58,194 nucleotides of DNA, taken from IMG/VR virus record IMGVR_UViG_3300009466_000003, positions 1 to 58,194 of that record, one strand, 5' to 3'. The notes below the pieces were generated by a model that did not search any database, was not told the DNA's origin, and saw only the letters and a program-made list of their open reading frames with translations. How positions within the stretch are numbered: the stretch's first letter is position 1; every line of letters begins with the position of its first letter. A program made the position numbers and the translations under genes. Origin of the DNA: a virus. Positions 34,141 to 41,745 of the stretch are shown in pieces.

Positions 34141-35717
34141 AGAGACTTGAGCGTATCCAATAACGGCATCAAGTCAACCATGGAGGTGCGGCGTTTGATC
34201 TCCGCTTCCAGCATGGACTTGTATATACTGCGTATATCCAGATCGGCTATATCTTGGTGGGATATCCCACTGATTGCCGCTTCCGCATTGTTATCCAGTT
34301 GAGAAATAACCTTGGCTATGGAGGCGGGGTTTCCTGCCTCGTAATCTGCTGCCATGATGGTAGAAATGTCATCGTCCGCCAACAAATCCCAGTTGTAGGC
34401 GTTCGCTGGCTCCTTGCCGCAAAGTAGAAGATGGGCTACCAACTGCTTCCAAGACTCTCCTTTCTGCTCCCCGTAGCGGGTTTCGGTAGGTAAAGCCCGA
34501 TGGCCCCCTCCCATGGCAGCTTGTTTCTTTAGCTGAGAAGACTTGATACCAAGCAGCTTCGCACACCGATTAGCCAATTCGTCCCGCTCAATGCCGTCTT
34601 CCAAGACCGACAAGGCTTGCCCGACCTTGCCCATGGCAATCTGTTTATCCTCAATTGATTTTTTATCCAGTGATTCAGCCAGTGCTTCGGGATAGAGCTT
34701 TGCTTCTGAGATAAGACTCGCAAGATCCCCGCCCGAAACCAAGAAGGAATCAGGATCTCCCTCTGGCAGCATGACAGCCCTGACCCTCACCCCAAGGCTT
34801 GCCAGCCCCGCAAAAGCTTTAAATGACGCCTCCTTGCCCGCTTTGTCCCCGTCGAATACCAAGACCGCCTCGCCGCATAAACGCCTCACTGTGGCCCCGT
34901 GGGAAGCGGTAAACCCTGTCCCCAAAGGTGCAATAGCGTTGGTAATCCCCGACAAATGGCATCTGATTGTATCAATCTGACCCTCGACAATGACCGCTTG
35001 CCCCGAATCAATGATGGATCGTTTGGCTTTATCCAGCCCGTAGAGCAGCTTGCCCTTGTGGAATATGGGAGACTCTGGACTATTGAGATATTTAGCAGGG
35101 TGGTTGTCGGTGGTGCGTCCGCTGAATCCAACCAGTGTTCCCGACTCATCCGCTATCCCAAACATGATACGGTTGGTAAAACGTAGGGTTCCGTTGTCGT
35201 AGGTCAAACCCGACAGGGTATGATGGGAGGCACTACCAGACAAAGCGTAGCTTTTGGGCGCATATCCGATCTTCCAATCCTCGCAGATCTCCCGATTGAA
35301 TCCACGTTCCTTGAGGATCTTTCGGGCTTCCGACCCCTCCTTGCTTAAAAGCAAACTGAAAAATTGTTGGTGGGCTTTGTAGACTACCGATACCAAGCCC
35401 CTTCGTATCTTGTCGGCCTCACTTTCCTGTTCCTCTATGGCTATCCCCGCCTTGGCCCCAAGCTTGCGGACAGCCTCTGGAAAGTTGATCTTGTCCATCT
35501 CCATGACGAAGCGGAAGACCGACCCTCCTGCCCCGCAACCAAAGCAGTGGTAGCTCCCCTTGTCATCATTGATAAAAAAAGAAGGAGTCCTCTCCCGATG
35601 GAAAGGACAAAGCGCAACGAATCGTCCGCCCCTCCTTTTCACAGGAAAGTAATCTCCTGCTACTTCAGAGAGACGGACGTTCGCCGCTATCGAAGCAATG
35701 GTGGAGTCAGAGATCAA
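34137..35717 (-). CDS. DNA primase, DnaG type
   Basis: In this 526-residue protein the zinc-binding CHC2 domain is CPFHRERTPSFF (C37, H40) with HCFGCG (C58, C61). The core includes VEGQIDTIR, an acidic TOPRIM Glu, and VLVFDGDKAGKEA, the TOPRIM DxD. It makes the RNA primers for phage replication, working with the DnaB-type helicase encoded at 54254. The C-terminal ~130 residues are less conserved and probably contact helicase. First large gene of the long minus-strand arm; its ATG overlaps the small membrane protein before it. Confidence 0.92.
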   Translation of the reverse strand: MISDSTIASIAANVRLSEVAGDYFPVKRRGGRFVALCPFHRERTPSFFINDDKGSYHCFGCGAGGSVFRFVMEMDKINFPEAVRKLGAKAGIAIEEQESEADKIRRGLVSVVYKAHQQFFSLLLSKEGSEARKILKERGFNREICEDWKIGYAPKSYALSGSASHHTLSGLTYDNGTLRFTNRIMFGIADESGTLVGFSGRTTDNHPAKYLNSPESPIFHKGKLLYGLDKAKRSIIDSGQAVIVEGQIDTIRCHLSGITNAIAPLGTGFTASHGATVRRLCGEAVLVFDGDKAGKEASFKAFAGLASLGVRVRAVMLPEGDPDSFLVSGGDLASLISEAKLYPEALAESLDKKSIEDKQIAMGKVGQALSVLEDGIERDELANRCAKLLGIKSSQLKKQAAMGGGHRALPTETRYGEQKGESWKQLVAHLLLCGKEPANAYNWDLLADDDISTIMAADYEAGNPASIAKVISQLDNNAEAAISGISHQDIADLDIRSIYKSMLEAEIKRRTSMVDLMPLLDTLKSL

Positions 35718-35875
35718 AAACTAAGCGGATTAGGATTTGATGGCATGGACTCCACGCGAGGCAAGACATAGACCTTGTCCTGCTGCTTTGGTTTGCGCGG
35801 TGCTTCGATGGCAGTCACCACAAACAAAAACGAAGTGACTAAGACTATCAGTGCGAGGAATGCGTAGGGTTTCAT
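35714..35875 (-). CDS. Single-TM microprotein (53 aa)
   Basis: The 53 residues start MKPYAFLALIVLVTSFLFVV, one hydrophobic segment or uncleaved signal, with a Lys/Pro-rich outside tail. ATGA overlaps on both sides place it in the same operon as the primase. Function unknown. Confidence 0.65.
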   Translation of the reverse strand: MKPYAFLALIVLVTSFLFVVTAIEAPRKPKQQDKVYVLPRVESMPSNPNPLSF

Positions 35876-36057
35876 TTATTTTTCCTTACAAGTTTGTAGT
35901 ATGCTTTTTGATAATCTGAATTTGTATAATTTGCATTTTTTAATCCGTATTTTTTAGCAATTTTTATTTTTCTTTTCCATTGTTTCCTAGCTTTTGAATA
36001 CTCTGGGTTTAAAACCCCAAATCCAAGCCAGACTGGTGGCAATGACAACGCTTTCAT
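35872..36057 (-). CDS. Small basic protein (61 aa)
   Basis: The 61 residues have a short hydrophobic N-terminus (MKALSLPPVWLGFGVL) followed by a Lys/Tyr-rich region (RKQWKRKIKIAKKYGLK). AT-rich relative to its neighbours. ATGA coupling on both sides. Not recognised. Confidence 0.65.
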   Translation of the reverse strand: MKALSLPPVWLGFGVLNPEYSKARKQWKRKIKIAKKYGLKNANYTNSDYQKAYYKLVRKNK

Positions 36058-36221
36058 TTCTTTTTTAGTAGTTCGACTATTTGGTAGAACATGGTCGCCG
36101 CGAACAAGACAACCACGATAAATAAAACAATCGTATTAACGATAGTTCCACGGACTTCCCGCGACTTCGCGAATAGCCAGAGGATCGCCGCCGACAACAG
36201 GATAAAACAGATCAGTTCCAT
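36054..36221 (-). CDS. Two-TM microprotein (55 aa)
   Basis: MELICFILLSAAILWLFAKS and then a second hydrophobic helix (IVLFIVVVLFAATMF) with a basic end LLKKK. ATGA overlap with the gene downstream and a one-base TAATG overlap upstream. Part of a cluster of tiny membrane proteins; function unknown. Confidence 0.65.
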   Translation of the reverse strand: MELICFILLSAAILWLFAKSREVRGTIVNTIVLFIVVVLFAATMFYQIVELLKKK

Positions 36222-36313
36222 TATTTCCGATACTTTCTGATTTGATCGATGTTGTAGAAGATCACATATCCGAAGACGAATATGAACAGCAGGATAAAGA
36301 GTGCGTCGATCAT
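36221..36313 (-). CDS. Single-TM microprotein (30 aa)
   Basis: The 30 residues start MIDALFILLFIFVFGYVIFY, then a basic end NIDQIRKYRK. The start overlaps its upstream neighbour by ATGA, the stop overlaps the next gene by one base. The same M-I-D opening recurs in the microprotein at 46776. Very short, so support is mainly from the precise coupling. Confidence 0.55.
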   Translation of the reverse strand: MIDALFILLFIFVFGYVIFYNIDQIRKYRK

Positions 36314-36555
36314 ACGAGCATCATATCCTCTGCATCGTAGAGTTGGCCCAGATCGCGGAAATGTTCCAAGATCTTCCCCATCAACTCGTTAGAGATAACG
36401 TCTTCGATATCGATAAAGAATCGGCGTTCCAGTTGTTTGACTTCGGCCACGCTCAGAGTCAACTCAATATTATTTGAATCGTTCCAGACTGTGACCCGTC
36501 CCCTGCAACGCTTTTCGGCGTTGAGGCCAGCTTTAGTTATGTGGTGATGCGTCAC
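36310..36555 (-). CDS. Hypothetical protein (about 81 aa)
   Basis: The frame reads HHHITKAGLNAEKRC early, and its second half is acidic, LSVAEVKQLERRFFIDIEDVI. The GTG at 36555, two bases after the upstream stop, is the simplest start; TTG at 36564 is possible. ATGA with the microprotein downstream. Not recognised. Confidence 0.6.
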   Translation of the reverse strand: MTHHHITKAGLNAEKRCRGRVTVWNDSNNIELTLSVAEVKQLERRFFIDIEDVISNELMGKILEHFRDLGQLYDAEDMMLV

Positions 36556-36557
36556 GG

Positions 36558-36695
36558 TCAGCAAACAATCAGAAGATTATTCTTCATCCAATCTTTGCTG
36601 ATTCCTTTTTCAACAAGACGATTGGTGATGGCTTTCTTGATTTGTTTTTCGCGCTGCGAAGCGCCCGACTTTTTACTTTTGGTTTTCTGTTTCAT
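36558..36695 (-). CDS. Small basic protein (45 aa)
   Basis: The 45 residues start MKQTKSKKSGASQREKQIKK after reading the first codons as MKQK, highly basic, then a short helix (ITNRLVEKGISKDW). The start is preceded by AACACC, a leader string shared by several genes in this arm. Function unknown. Confidence 0.6.
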   Translation of the reverse strand: MKQKTKSKKSGASQREKQIKKAITNRLVEKGISKDWMKNNLLIVC

Positions 36696-36882
36696 GGTGT
36701 TGTTTATTGGATAGCCAGTTGTCTAACTGGCGGTAGGCTACAAGACGTTCCATCCAATTAGCTTTGGTGCTGAACTGGATACCCCGCGCTAATAGCGAAG
36801 GTTGTTGTTTCGGGGTTCCCCGCAACCAGAGCATGATGTCATGCCACAGATCGCGGATAAATCTTACTTGTTCTTTAGACAT
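36673..36882 (-). CDS. Hypothetical protein (69 aa)
   Basis: Starting at ATG 36882 the protein is MSKEQVRFIRDLWHDIML..., helical with several Trp. The longer frame to 36966 is rejected because it would run through the neighbouring gene. Not recognised. Confidence 0.62.
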   Translation of the reverse strand: MSKEQVRFIRDLWHDIMLWLRGTPKQQPSLLARGIQFSTKANWMERLVAYRQLDNWLSNKQHHETENQK

Positions 36883-37093
36883 AGGAATCCTCCTGACGTT
36901 GGCATTCCTCGCGGATTGCCGCCAGATCTTCGACATAGGGCAAACATCCAAGGTGGATACAGGCATCCAATACTTGGGCGTCCCCGAACTCGTTGCAGAT
37001 GTTGAACAAGGGACGGGACTGGTAGGTCTTGCCGTTAAGCTTTATACCTTCCCAGAATTCCCAATGGTCGTTGCCCAGTGCATCAGTCCACAT
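36875..37093 (-). CDS. Hypothetical protein (72 aa)
   Basis: Trp/Gly/Asp-rich N-terminus (MWTDALGNDHWEFWEGIK), later CIHLGCLPYVEDLAAIREEC. Overlaps both neighbours by about 10 nt. A small single-domain fold is likely; function unknown. Confidence 0.62.
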   Translation of the reverse strand: MWTDALGNDHWEFWEGIKLNGKTYQSRPLFNICNEFGDAQVLDACIHLGCLPYVEDLAAIREECQRQEDSYV

Positions 37094-37289
37094 GGCAGAC
37101 CTCCGTTTCCTTGATCATGCGGTAGGCTTTTATGGTGTCGCGGATATCGTCGCGTCTCCATTTTCTGACCAGACCGAAGTCTGATTGGTTGCGGGATTTG
37201 AGTCCGTTGCGGATGGCACGGGACAAGACCGCATCCATCAACATCAGGTTTTCCAGTGAGGGTTTAAACTTTCCGATTTTAGTTTTCAT
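37083..37289 (-). CDS. Small basic protein (68 aa)
   Basis: MKTKIGKFKPSLENLMLMDA then a basic half with RNQSDFGLVRKWRRDDIRD. Overlaps the next gene start by ATGA. Not recognised. Confidence 0.62.
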   Translation of the reverse strand: MKTKIGKFKPSLENLMLMDAVLSRAIRNGLKSRNQSDFGLVRKWRRDDIRDTIKAYRMIKETEVCHVD

Positions 37290-37468
37290 ATGTATTGTTC
37301 TCCGCGCACGTTGTAGAGGTTTGCCATCTTGCGGCGTAAGCGAATGCGCTTTTTGATATCTTTCCGAAACTCAGGGTTGCGGATGAATGGCTTGTGGTAG
37401 TGGTTAACGAGCAACAAGCAGGACATGAGCATGACTTGCTCATCCATTGTTAGTTCGACTGTTTTCAT
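37286..37468 (-). CDS. Small protein (60 aa)
   Basis: MKTVELTMDEQVMLMSCLLL and then a basic half (RKDIKKRIRLRRKMANLY). The start is preceded by CACC, as for other genes here, and is divergent from the plus-strand gene at 37509, with only 40 bp between the two starts. Not recognised. Confidence 0.62.
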   Translation of the reverse strand: MKTVELTMDEQVMLMSCLLLVNHYHKPFIRNPEFRKDIKKRIRLRRKMANLYNVRGEQYI

Positions 37469-37508
37469 GGTGGTATTTGATTAGACAGTGTGTTAGGGGT
37501 TTTGTTCA

Positions 37509-37718
37509 ATGAAATCTTCATGGTCTATCCACGATTTTCCTGCCGAAGAAGGCGAGCAACCCGCGCCCGAAGCAGACAAACCTTGGGTTCCGCCGCCCCT
37601 AACCAATAAGGAAAAGCAAGCCCTCAAGTTTGCCATGATTCGGAACAGACCTGACCGCAAGGGACGGGGAGCCAGACGGCGAGCAGGGGAGAAGAAGTGG
37701 GCAACAAAAGGCAAATAG
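37509..37718 (+). CDS. Lone plus-strand basic protein (69 aa) inside the minus arm
   Basis: Residues 1-32 are acidic/Pro-rich (SSWSIHDFPAEEGEQ...), the rest basic (RNRPDRKGRGARRRAGEKKW). It lies in a gap left by the minus genes, divergent from one and convergent with the other, ending 4 bp before the latter's stop. An overlapping minus-strand frame (37493-37726) exists but has poor composition. The reading is plausible rather than certain. Confidence 0.5.
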   Translation: MKSSWSIHDFPAEEGEQPAPEADKPWVPPPLTNKEKQALKFAMIRNRPDRKGRGARRRAGEKKWATKGK

Positions 37719-37722
37719 TTTT

Positions 37723-38013
37723 TCATGCGGTTCTCCAGATGCGGATGGTTTTCCCCTTGTCACCCTGCCAAGGGCGCGGCCAGATCGTCCGCAAAGTAAA
37801 TCTTTTTCCAGTTGATTTTTGATGGCGTTGCATGATGGCCCGAAGCTTGTTTGGGTTTTGCTCGTTCAGGTCTCTCGGCCAATCCATAGCCTGACCAACC
37901 TCCAAAACTTTGAGCATTTCATGGAGGGGATGCTTCATGGTGGGAAAGGATCGGACTTTCGCGGGGATCGGCAAATCATCCCACACCCACACTTTGACCA
38001 GACGGCGAGGCAT
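37723..38013 (-). CDS. Hypothetical protein (96 aa)
   Basis: Starts MPRRLVKVWVWDDLPIPA with a central helical segment (MLKVLEVGQAMDWP) and a basic C-terminus (KRFTLRTIWPRPWQG). The last part holds a GGGTGACAAGGGG string seen in other places in this arm. TAATG overlap with the gene before it. Not recognised. Confidence 0.62.
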   Translation of the reverse strand: MPRRLVKVWVWDDLPIPAKVRSFPTMKHPLHEMLKVLEVGQAMDWPRDLNEQNPNKLRAIMQRHQKSTGKRFTLRTIWPRPWQGDKGKTIRIWRTA

Positions 38014-38345
38014 TAGAGGTCTCTTTCGTCGCGGGCATCCCGCATATCGCGGGCAATGTCGCAGAGATTGTCTTCTGTATAGGTTTGGATCTCATCCCAC
38101 AGGGCTTGATCAATAGCCTCTGTAAGCTCTGGATGGCCCGTGACGATGACTTTTTCGATAGTCCGCCCCTCGTAGTCCAGCGGCATATTCTCGCCGTCTA
38201 GAGGGGCAACCTCCGCTTTGGTGATCTCCAGCCCACAGGGTTCAGGGTCTTCCTCGCATCGGAAGGAAACGTCCGCCTCGACAAAGGCATAGAACAGTTG
38301 GTCTCCGATTGAGAACTCTTTGTCTATTTCGATTGAGTAGCTCAC
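38013..38345 (-). CDS. Hypothetical acidic protein (110 aa)
   Basis: GTG start overlapping the upstream stop (GTGA). The protein begins MSYSIEIDKEFSIGDQLFYA and is beta-rich, then has an acidic helix ending DARDERDL. FRCEEDPEPCGLEI has two cysteines. The longer frame to 38390 would overlap the gene before. Not recognised. Confidence 0.62.
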   Translation of the reverse strand: MSYSIEIDKEFSIGDQLFYAFVEADVSFRCEEDPEPCGLEITKAEVAPLDGENMPLDYEGRTIEKVIVTGHPELTEAIDQALWDEIQTYTEDNLCDIARDMRDARDERDL

Positions 38346-38521
38346 AGCGTTTTTCCTTTCGATGGGGCTGAAGTGACGACAGCCTTGCAAGCCGCTCGCG
38401 CTGCTGCCTCGACTCTGTCGATAGCTTCCTGACTGACTCTGGAAAACTTGTGGGCGCGGTTAGCCTCCGCGAATTCCAGAATGAATTTTTTGACTTTGGA
38501 TTTGTTGATCAGTGTGTTCAT
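38342..38521 (-). CDS. Small helical protein, possibly histone-fold-like (59 aa)
   Basis: LINKSKVKKFILEFAEA then FSRVSQEAIDRVEAAARAAC and ending PSKGKTL. The order short helix, loop with RVS, long helix and a basic PSxGKTL end recalls single-chain bacterial histone-fold or CENP-like modules, which bind DNA. This is pattern-based. The start at 38521 follows ACACC. ATGA with the upstream gene. Confidence 0.55.
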   Translation of the reverse strand: MNTLINKSKVKKFILEFAEANRAHKFSRVSQEAIDRVEAAARAACKAVVTSAPSKGKTL

Positions 38522-38691
38522 GGTGTGGTTTTGTTTTTGCAGATTGTGACCAGCATTTCTTGGGTAATCCTTGTCCCGCATGGGGCAAGGTATTCCATCT
38601 CGACTGACGGGAAATCGGGGCTAGTCACCCTTTTCCCATCGAACAGGCAAGGCACTTGCTCGCCTGCAATATTCAACGTGATTGTTTTCAT
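38518..38691 (-). CDS. Hypothetical protein (57 aa)
   Basis: MKTITLNIAGEQVPCLFDGK: a short beta-rich protein with a Lys/Thr-rich tail. ATGA overlaps on both sides. Not recognised. Confidence 0.6.
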   Translation of the reverse strand: MKTITLNIAGEQVPCLFDGKRVTSPDFPSVEMEYLAPCGTRITQEMLVTICKNKTTP

Positions 38692-39254
38692 TGGTCGTTT
38701 CCGCTCATCATTTTCCAGATCAGGAGATCCGCATCCGCTAGTGACAGATTCGGATAACTTTGCCCGATAAGGGTGATGGCTTGCTTTTCTAGTTCCTCAT
38801 ACCGCTTGCCTGACGGGGTTTGTTTCGGGGTTTTGATCCCGTGAACCTCGCGCATCCAGCGGAGAATGTGAACATCCAGCACAGCACCTTTGTGATCGGG
38901 GCGGGAATGCAGAAGAAACATATTCGCCGTCTTCAGCCCGATCCCGTGGACGGCAAGCAAATCCGCCATCGTGCAAGTGCGAAGGTTAAGCTTCATCACT
39001 CCCCGTATGGCAGGAATAATCCTCCCGTATTGTCCAACCCTCCAGAAACGAAGGTGATCTTCCAGCGGGATGCGGGACAGGAAATCAAACGGGGATTCGT
39101 TTTCCTTGGCCTCGCCCAACACCTTGCCGATCAGGTTGGCAGTGGTCAGTGCGTTTTTGCTGGCAACCGCAATCGAAAAGATTGCTAGTGCCTCCAATTC
39201 CGCATCAGTGCGATTGAAATTAGTGAGTTGCTTGGGATCGATTAACTGTTTCAT
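38688..39254 (-). CDS. HhH-GPD DNA glycosylase, endonuclease III-like
   Basis: This 188-residue protein has the helix-hairpin-helix HGIGLKTA (103-110), with the Lys at 108 where endonuclease III has its catalytic Lys, and LDVHILRWM with Asp 127 in the place of the catalytic Asp. That pair is the signature of bifunctional glycosylase/AP-lyases that excise damaged or modified bases. The four-Cys iron-sulfur loop of endonuclease III is not visible at the C-terminus. Start at 39254 after AACACC; the longer frame is rejected. Confidence 0.8.
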   Translation of the reverse strand: MKQLIDPKQLTNFNRTDAELEALAIFSIAVASKNALTTANLIGKVLGEAKENESPFDFLSRIPLEDHLRFWRVGQYGRIIPAIRGVMKLNLRTCTMADLLAVHGIGLKTANMFLLHSRPDHKGAVLDVHILRWMREVHGIKTPKQTPSGKRYEELEKQAITLIGQSYPNLSLADADLLIWKMMSGNDQ

Positions 39255-39258
39255 GGTG

Positions 39259-39465
39259 TTATCGGATTCCGAATGCTTCAGGTTTCGCGGCATAGAAGGC
39301 AAACGCATCCCGCAAGCGGTAACGCTCCAGAATGCGCGTAATCTTGTCCATGCGCGGATGGATTTTGGCATACTCGTAGAGTGCCAGTTTCAGGGCGCGG
39401 CATTTCATCATGGATTGATCCAATCCGAAATGCTTTGCTGCTTGGATTTTGTCGGTTTGTTTCAT
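39259..39465 (-). CDS. Hypothetical protein (68 aa)
   Basis: Short helical basic protein (MKQTDKIQAAKHFGLDQSMM...). The start at 39465 follows AAACACC, four bases separate its stop from the glycosylase start. No motif recognised. Confidence 0.6.
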   Translation of the reverse strand: MKQTDKIQAAKHFGLDQSMMKCRALKLALYEYAKIHPRMDKITRILERYRLRDAFAFYAAKPEAFGIR

Positions 39466-39498
39466 GGTGTTTTGATCGGGGAAGGTTCCCCCTGCTAT

Positions 39499-39522
39499 CC
39501 TCCCGCCCGAATTGACGGGAGG
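39499..39522 (-). promoter_or_regulatory. Hairpin between DUF932 gene and the next gene
   Basis: CCTCCCG (39499-39505) and CGGGAGG (39516-39522) form a perfect 7-bp stem with a 10-nt loop. There is no U tract. In the minus direction it lies after the DUF932 gene and before the 68-aa gene; it may be a transcript-stabilising or partial-termination element. Confidence 0.5.
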
Positions 39523-39537
39523 ACAGACGGGACAACC

Positions 39538-40581
39538 CTAGTTCAGGGCAGTGGCGAGCGTGACTCGCGCACCTAGTTCTTCCAGTGCCTCGCGGCGATT
39601 GGAATCGCGGATCAGGGTGAGGAAGCGTTCTTTATGCTCCGCCGCCGAACCGAATTCCGAACGATAAGTTTTGACCAGTGAGGTTCCAGTTTTTCCGACT
39701 CCATCCCCGTGGGTATAGAATTCGGTGACTCCATTGACAAGATCGTAGAGAGTCTCTCCACGATTGCCCTTGCCCGTGCGAAACGTCGAGACGATGCCGT
39801 CCACAGTGTTTGCCGTGCGCGTAGCGAATTCGGTATTTCCGCCCTGCAAACGGGAGAAATATCCGTTGATGATGCGCCGTGCTTTCACGATATCGCATTT
39901 GATCCCCGCCAGATGCGCGAGTGCCTCGACCATGTCGGTTTGCTTGTTCCGCATGGCGACGAGGATTTCGGGCAAGGCGTCGAGTTGCATATCGGCGTTT
40001 TTGGTATGGAATATCTTTACCTTAACGTCCGATGAATCGATGGATGCGCGGACAGTGTTCCAGCAGACTTGTCGGAATCCGCAAATCGTGGAGACCAGAG
40101 CATCAGTGCCATCGTGGGAGGTTGCAAGGTTAAGGTAGAACGTCCAGCGATCCCCCTCGCGCAATTCCACTTCGTAGCTTTGTGCCTGTTGCAGGGAGAT
40201 GAAGAACGAGCGACCCCTTCGGACTGTTCCAGCGGTCACGATTTCGGCGTCGAGTCCGAAATTTTCAATTGCGTTTTTCACCGCATTGAAAACCTCACGA
40301 TTGGAAATGACCCGATAGTCTTTCCCCATGATGGAAAGCGGAACAAGTTGCTCCCCTTGGGGAATGTCATCGCGAAAGCGATAGTCCGCCACGATTGCTT
40401 TTTTATTTTCCAGCGAGACTTGCTCGCCATCGATGTTCACCGCGATTTCGCCCTCGACCATGCGGGGCATAATGGGGGTGATGGTTTCTTCGTTTATGAC
40501 AGGAGTCACGATAGCTTTCCCGTGCCATTCGCGGGAAACCTTGCTGTAGACCTTGTCAACTGTTGCGTCGATCATATCCAT
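39538..40581 (-). CDS. DUF932 family protein
   Basis: In this 347-residue protein FRDDIPQGEQLVPLSIMGKDYRVI split as DYRFRDDIP and MGKDYRVIS, then LATSHDGTDALVSTICGFRQVCWNTVR (~150-177) follow the pattern of DUF932, a family common in phages and plasmids. The C-terminal helices NRREALEEL end the family. The biochemical role of the family is not established. The gene start has two nearby ATGs (40581, 40575). Confidence 0.8.
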   Translation of the reverse strand: MDMIDATVDKVYSKVSREWHGKAIVTPVINEETITPIMPRMVEGEIAVNIDGEQVSLENKKAIVADYRFRDDIPQGEQLVPLSIMGKDYRVISNREVFNAVKNAIENFGLDAEIVTAGTVRRGRSFFISLQQAQSYEVELREGDRWTFYLNLATSHDGTDALVSTICGFRQVCWNTVRASIDSSDVKVKIFHTKNADMQLDALPEILVAMRNKQTDMVEALAHLAGIKCDIVKARRIINGYFSRLQGGNTEFATRTANTVDGIVSTFRTGKGNRGETLYDLVNGVTEFYTHGDGVGKTGTSLVKTYRSEFGSAAEHKERFLTLIRDSNRREALEELGARVTLATALN

Positions 40582-40623
40582 GATGTTTTGTTTTCTATTT
40601 GTGTTTTGTGGTGTTTTGTTCGC

Positions 40624-41223
40624 CGCCCCTTGTCACCCTCATTTGAGGAACAGAGTTTGTCGAACGAAAATGAATTTATTCGGGGAAGCTTGTTTGTCAA
40701 ATGTTTTTTTTCGCATCCCATCAAAAAAGTTTTCGGGCAATGATTCCACGGGAAAAGACAGGTTGCGGCTTGCACCTTGTCACCATTGTAAGCGGGTATC
40801 CGAATTTGCCGCCCCGCTTAAATCCGAATTTGCTTTTGTCACCTACTTGATGCCGCGCAAAATCGGCGGAAAATTCCGCTTTTGTTCTGTAAAATACAGG
40901 TTCCCCGATCACCGCGAAACCGACAAGCATTGCCTGCCCCTTCCCTGTCCGAATTAGTCCGACACGCTGGCCGATATAGGGGCGGAGGGAATTCGTTCGC
41001 CTCGTTTCAATTGTTTTTTGTCCCGTCAGGATTTGATCGGTGAAGGGTTGCGCGGAGTCATTAATGTTTACGCCCCTTGTCACCTTGTCACGGGAGCCTG
41101 ATTTTGTGATGGATTGTCGGAGGGTCACGATAGCGGGGAGGGAATAAAAATGGCTCAGAGGGGCTTTTAAAGCGCAAAAATCGGGGGGATTGGCGGGGAT
41201 TGGACCCGCCCGCCCCTTGTCAC
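40624..41223 (-). repeat. Three copies of the 13-mer GTGACAAGGGGCG
   Basis: On the minus strand GTGACAAGGGGCG occurs at 40636-40624, 41083-41071 and 41223-41211. All three lie at gene edges: before DUF932, at the ASCH gene start, and just after the 151-aa gene. A 12-base form GGTGACAAGGGG lies in a coding region at 37764-37753, and GGTGACAAGGTG at 40784-40773. Confidence 0.6.
40721..41083 (-). CDS. ASCH domain protein
   Basis: From GTG 41083 (120 aa) the protein reads MTRGVNINDSAQPFTDQ, then ILTGQKTIETRRT, RPYIGQRVGLIRTG, and GKFGYPL. This is the ASCH/PUA-like pattern (I..G.KTIE.R..., ..GkyGy), a fold that binds RNA or modified nucleotides. The frame opens up to 41128, but the GTG fits the conserved start and coincides with a repeated 13-mer. 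Confidence 0.78.
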   Translation of the reverse strand: MTRGVNINDSAQPFTDQILTGQKTIETRRTNSLRPYIGQRVGLIRTGKGQAMLVGFAVIGEPVFYRTKAEFSADFARHQVGDKSKFGFKRGGKFGYPLTMVTRCKPQPVFSRGIIARKLF

Positions 41224-41227
41224 TCTG

Positions 41228-41683
41228 TTAGACTTCAGCGGGGAAGCTTTCCTCAAATTGCCCCGCATAATCCTCCCGCGAGCATTTCGCCCTGACAATG
41301 GCATTGTGCATTGCGTTGCGCTTGTCAATCGCGTTGTCGAATTTGATATTTAACTTGTCATATTCCTTGGCAAGATATTGCGCGGTTTCGGATTCCCCGC
41401 CCGCATAGTCTTCCGCAAGGGCGATTGCCCCCCCCGCAAGCTTCATTGCCTCAAAGAATAGTTCACGCACGGCGGAATCCCCTTGCGGCATTTGTTCAGG
41501 ATTTACGAAATGCGCGGGAGTGTTTTCTCCGCCGCCCAACGTCTCGCAAGTGCGATTTCCCGCCGCATCGATGAACATTGCGCGACCTTCCGCGAATCCA
41601 TCATGGCGGACAGATTCGCCGCAATTGATACAGGTATGCGCGGCGGATTCCCCGCGCCCGTTTTCGGTGTTTGGTGTTGTCAT
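41228..41683 (-). CDS. Hypothetical protein with zinc-binding N-terminus (151 aa)
   Basis: HTCINCGESVRHDGFAEGRA near the start resembles a small CxxC zinc knuckle. The remainder is Ala/Glu-rich helical (FFEAMKLAGGAIALAED). The start follows AACACC. High GC. Not recognised as a named family. Confidence 0.65.
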   Translation of the reverse strand: MTTPNTENGRGESAAHTCINCGESVRHDGFAEGRAMFIDAAGNRTCETLGGGENTPAHFVNPEQMPQGDSAVRELFFEAMKLAGGAIALAEDYAGGESETAQYLAKEYDKLNIKFDNAIDKRNAMHNAIVRAKCSREDYAGQFEESFPAEV

Positions 41684-41745
41684 GGTGTTTTTATGGGTTT
41701 CCCCGTGCGCCCCGCGACCATAGCCGCGAGGCGAGGCGGGAAAGC

